This document shows, piece after piece, positions 40,873-41,847 of a stretch of 41,847 nt of DNA (the first letter of the stretch is position 1; every line of letters starts with the position of its first letter). The position numbers and the translations under genes were made by a program. The notes below the pieces were generated by a model. It was not told the origin of the DNA. It worked only from the letters and a program-made list of their open reading frames with translations, and did not search any database. Location: the NCBI GenBank assembly GCA_022729575.1, contig DZAL01000032.1, positions 1 through 41,847 on the forward strand. Direction: 5' to 3'. This DNA is from Thiomargarita sp. (GTDB taxonomy: Bacteria; Pseudomonadota; Gammaproteobacteria; Beggiatoales; Beggiatoaceae).

Positions 40873-40885
40873 AGATTTGGACTCC
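40861..40885 (-). repeat. REP supplying the DUF499 gene stop codon
   Basis: This reverse copy (GTCCAAAGTTGAAG...GGACTCC) contains the in-frame TGA after VVQS. It is the third large gene of the module to end this way, and the last copy of the family in the window. Confidence 0.9.
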
Positions 40886-41007
40886 AGCCGATTATCAGAA
40901 AATTTATGCTTCAGTACTTACCATCTACAGGTAGTACCTACCAACTAATGGAGGTATTAAAATCTAGGAGCTAAGGTGCCTAAATTTCACCGCTTCTAAG
41001 AGCCTGT

Positions 41008-41160
41008 TCAACATCTTTTGAGGAGGAGAGACGGAAACGCCAAGACGACCTTATGAAGAGAGGTATTCAAATGTCGTTCACAGTTCTGCCAGAGACATCG
41101 GCATTGCTCCAACCAGGCGAAAGAACGTTCGACCCCCCAGCGTTTTGGCCCGACGACACG
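41008..41160 (-). pseudogene. C-terminal remnant of an IS5-family transposase
   Basis: The minus strand reads PKRWGVERSFAWLEQCRCLW and then QNCERHLNTSLHKVVLA before a stop at 41008-41010. The WxVERxFAWLxxxRRL block is the C-terminal DDE region with the catalytic Glu in IS5-type (IS427/IS1031-like) transposases. Upstream of this the frame meets a stop (TAG), and the N-terminal two thirds and the inverted ends are not recognisable. It is a decayed fragment. Confidence 0.65.
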
Positions 41161-41202
41161 CTAAACTCGACCACGACATAGTGGGACAACCGAGTCATTA
41201 CG

Positions 41203-41246
41203 GGACGCGGAGCGTCCTCACGGCATTACCACGCGGAGCGTGGTAA
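41203..41246. repeat. Two adjacent GGA-loop hairpins
   Basis: GGACGC-GGA-GCGTCC (41203-41217) and TTACCACGC-GGA-GCGTGGTAA (41226-41246) share the loop and inner stem but differ in compensated outer pairs. This is a separate dispersed palindrome family, lying just outside the transposase remnant. Confidence 0.8.
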
Positions 41247-41475
41247 CGAGGTGAATCGGTGGCTCGAACCTCTTCATTTTCCTGGGAAACCGTTCTAAAC
41301 TGGTTCTAGTGGCACACGATACCTCTTTATTTGCTTTTCACTACAGGCACTTAGGCTTAACTTAATGGCATTGGTGGTAAACGGTGGGCAAACACATGGA
41401 CGTTTACCCACTCTACCTGGCTACCTCGGTTGGCGTAGACAGCAGTTTTCACAAGAAACTACACTTGTTACCTGG

Positions 41476-41703
41476 CTACGCAAACTGGTTCAACAATTTT
41501 TCCAATACACTTTCAGAGAATATCTGACCATCACTGCGGAAAATCTCCACTTCGATATCTCCATTTTTGGCAAACTCAACCTCCCATCTTTCACCAGGAA
41601 CACTCACCAGGAACATAAGATAATCTTCACGATAAGAAGCTATGTGATAATACGTCTTTCTCCTCTCCAACTCGTGGATAAACGTGAAAATGTCCATGCT
41701 CAT
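41476..41703 (-). CDS. Small uncharacterised protein (75 residues)
   Basis: The sequence MSMDIFTFIHELERRKTYYH followed by EDYLMFLVSVPGERWEVEF and NGDIEVEIFRSDGQIFSE has the look of a widespread small family with a VPGERWEVEF core. I cannot give it a name. It starts inside the stop of the 30-residue ORF upstream (ATGA overlap), so the two are probably expressed together. The alternating hydrophobic pattern suggests a small beta-sheet protein. Such pairs are often toxin-antitoxin-like, but nothing in the sequence proves that. Confidence 0.6.
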   Translation of the reverse strand: MSMDIFTFIHELERRKTYYHIASYREDYLMFLVSVPGERWEVEFAKNGDIEVEIFRSDGQIFSESVLEKLLNQFA

Positions 41704-41792
41704 TTTTTAAACCGTCCATCGGTTAACAACTTCTTGATGGTCTTATACCCTGGTTTTCTTGCCTCCGCGGCTTTAACAATTTCATCCCACAT
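41700..41792 (-). CDS. Very short ORF (30 residues) coupled to the 75-residue gene
   Basis: The minus strand encodes MWDEIVKAAEARKPGYKTIK and then KLLTDGRFKK, ending in TGA that overlaps the next ATG by four bases. It is basic and helical, and could be the remnant or full form of a tiny DNA- or partner-binding protein. The tight overlap is the main argument that it is translated. No clear ribosome site is seen; the upstream DNA is the TATAGTAATAT repeat. Confidence 0.4.
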   Translation of the reverse strand: MWDEIVKAAEARKPGYKTIKKLLTDGRFKK

Positions 41793-41795
41793 CTT

Positions 41796-41847
41796 ATAGT
41801 AATATCCTTATCCAGTTGTCCCATAATGAGTTTGGCCAGCCAGCAGG
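41796..41847. repeat. Inverted copy of the repeat found upstream of ispE, cut by the window edge
   Basis: TATAGTAATATCC, then a stretch matching the complement of 10596-10644 with one substitution and a 4-base insertion (CCAG), ending at CAGCAGG. The hairpin present next to it at 10569-10597 would lie just beyond the window. Confidence 0.75.

Larger units (their letters stand above)
40886..41475. other. Gene-poor right flank with repeats and an IS remnant
   Basis: No intact gene is visible. The stretch holds a TTCAGTACTT-type motif (about 40900-40921) also found near the TolC-like gene, a transposase remnant on the minus strand (41008-41160), two GGA-loop hairpins (41203-41246), and the 17-mer GGCTTAACTTAATGGCA at 41354-41370 that is shared with the element before ispE. 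A plus-strand open frame at 41365-41799 is antisense to better-supported small genes and was not accepted. Confidence 0.55.

Noticed and set aside
41365-41799. 144-codon plus-strand open frame at the right end
   Set aside because: It runs antisense to the two coupled small genes, whose ATGA overlap and protein-like composition are better supported. Its translation has no family character.

Overview
The window most likely comes from a gammaproteobacterium, probably a large sulfur bacterium (Beggiatoaceae/Thiotrichales type). The reasons are the gene order ispE - tRNA-Gln - prs - rplY - pth - ychF, which is a gammaproteobacterial core arrangement, the moderately AT-rich DNA, and the very heavy load of short palindromic repeats between and inside genes. 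The organism assignment is inference; the core genes themselves are clear.

Layout. (1) 154-2088, minus strand: an OLD/RecF-type AAA ATPase followed by a TOPRIM-fold protein. (2) 2463-7472, minus strand: a TolC-like outer-membrane protein, a periplasmic adaptor, an ABC ATPase and a MacB-type permease, forming a tripartite efflux pump. (3) 7473-8236: a gene-free, repeat-rich gap. (4) 8237-10439, minus strand: another OLD-type ATPase with a possible PD-(D/E)XK protein. (5) 10824-12781: ispE, tRNA-Gln(UUG) behind a consensus sigma70 promoter, and prs. (6) 12906-24331: six consecutive ATPase + TOPRIM pairs, all on the plus strand, lying between prs and rplY. (7) 24523-29165: rplY, pth, a further ATPase + TOPRIM pair, and ychF. 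(8) 29261-40872: a defence-type module of a DUF3883-type SNF2 helicase, a DUF1156 DNA methylase and a DUF499 ATPase, with a RAYT transposase, an uncharacterised gene and a HEPN-like gene between the last two. (9) 40873-41847: repeats, an IS5-type transposase remnant and two tiny coupled genes.

Two systems stand out. The first is nine two-gene cassettes within 28 kb. Each has a P-loop ATPase of the OLD/RecF/SMC-like kind upstream of a small partner, with the two genes touching or nearly touching. In eight of the nine the partner carries TOPRIM residues (an early Glu and a later Asp-x-Asp or Asp-x-Glu). This is the organisation of split OLD-family defence systems such as PARIS (AriA + AriB). 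Several cassettes are close paralogues, and six of them separate prs from rplY in an otherwise conserved core cluster.

The second is a family of about 36 copies of a 25-bp palindrome: a GGAG head followed by a perfect hairpin. Thirty-two copies lie in 29173-40885, around a RAYT gene that could mobilise them. Thirteen copies are embedded in frame inside the helicase and methylase genes. In all three large genes of the module the stop codon lies inside a copy. Arms vary in a compensated way, so the hairpin appears to be maintained even inside coding sequence. This is a REP/RAYT system behaving like the protein-invading palindromic elements of Rickettsia.

All assignments come from reading motifs by eye. 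No database or alignment search was run.
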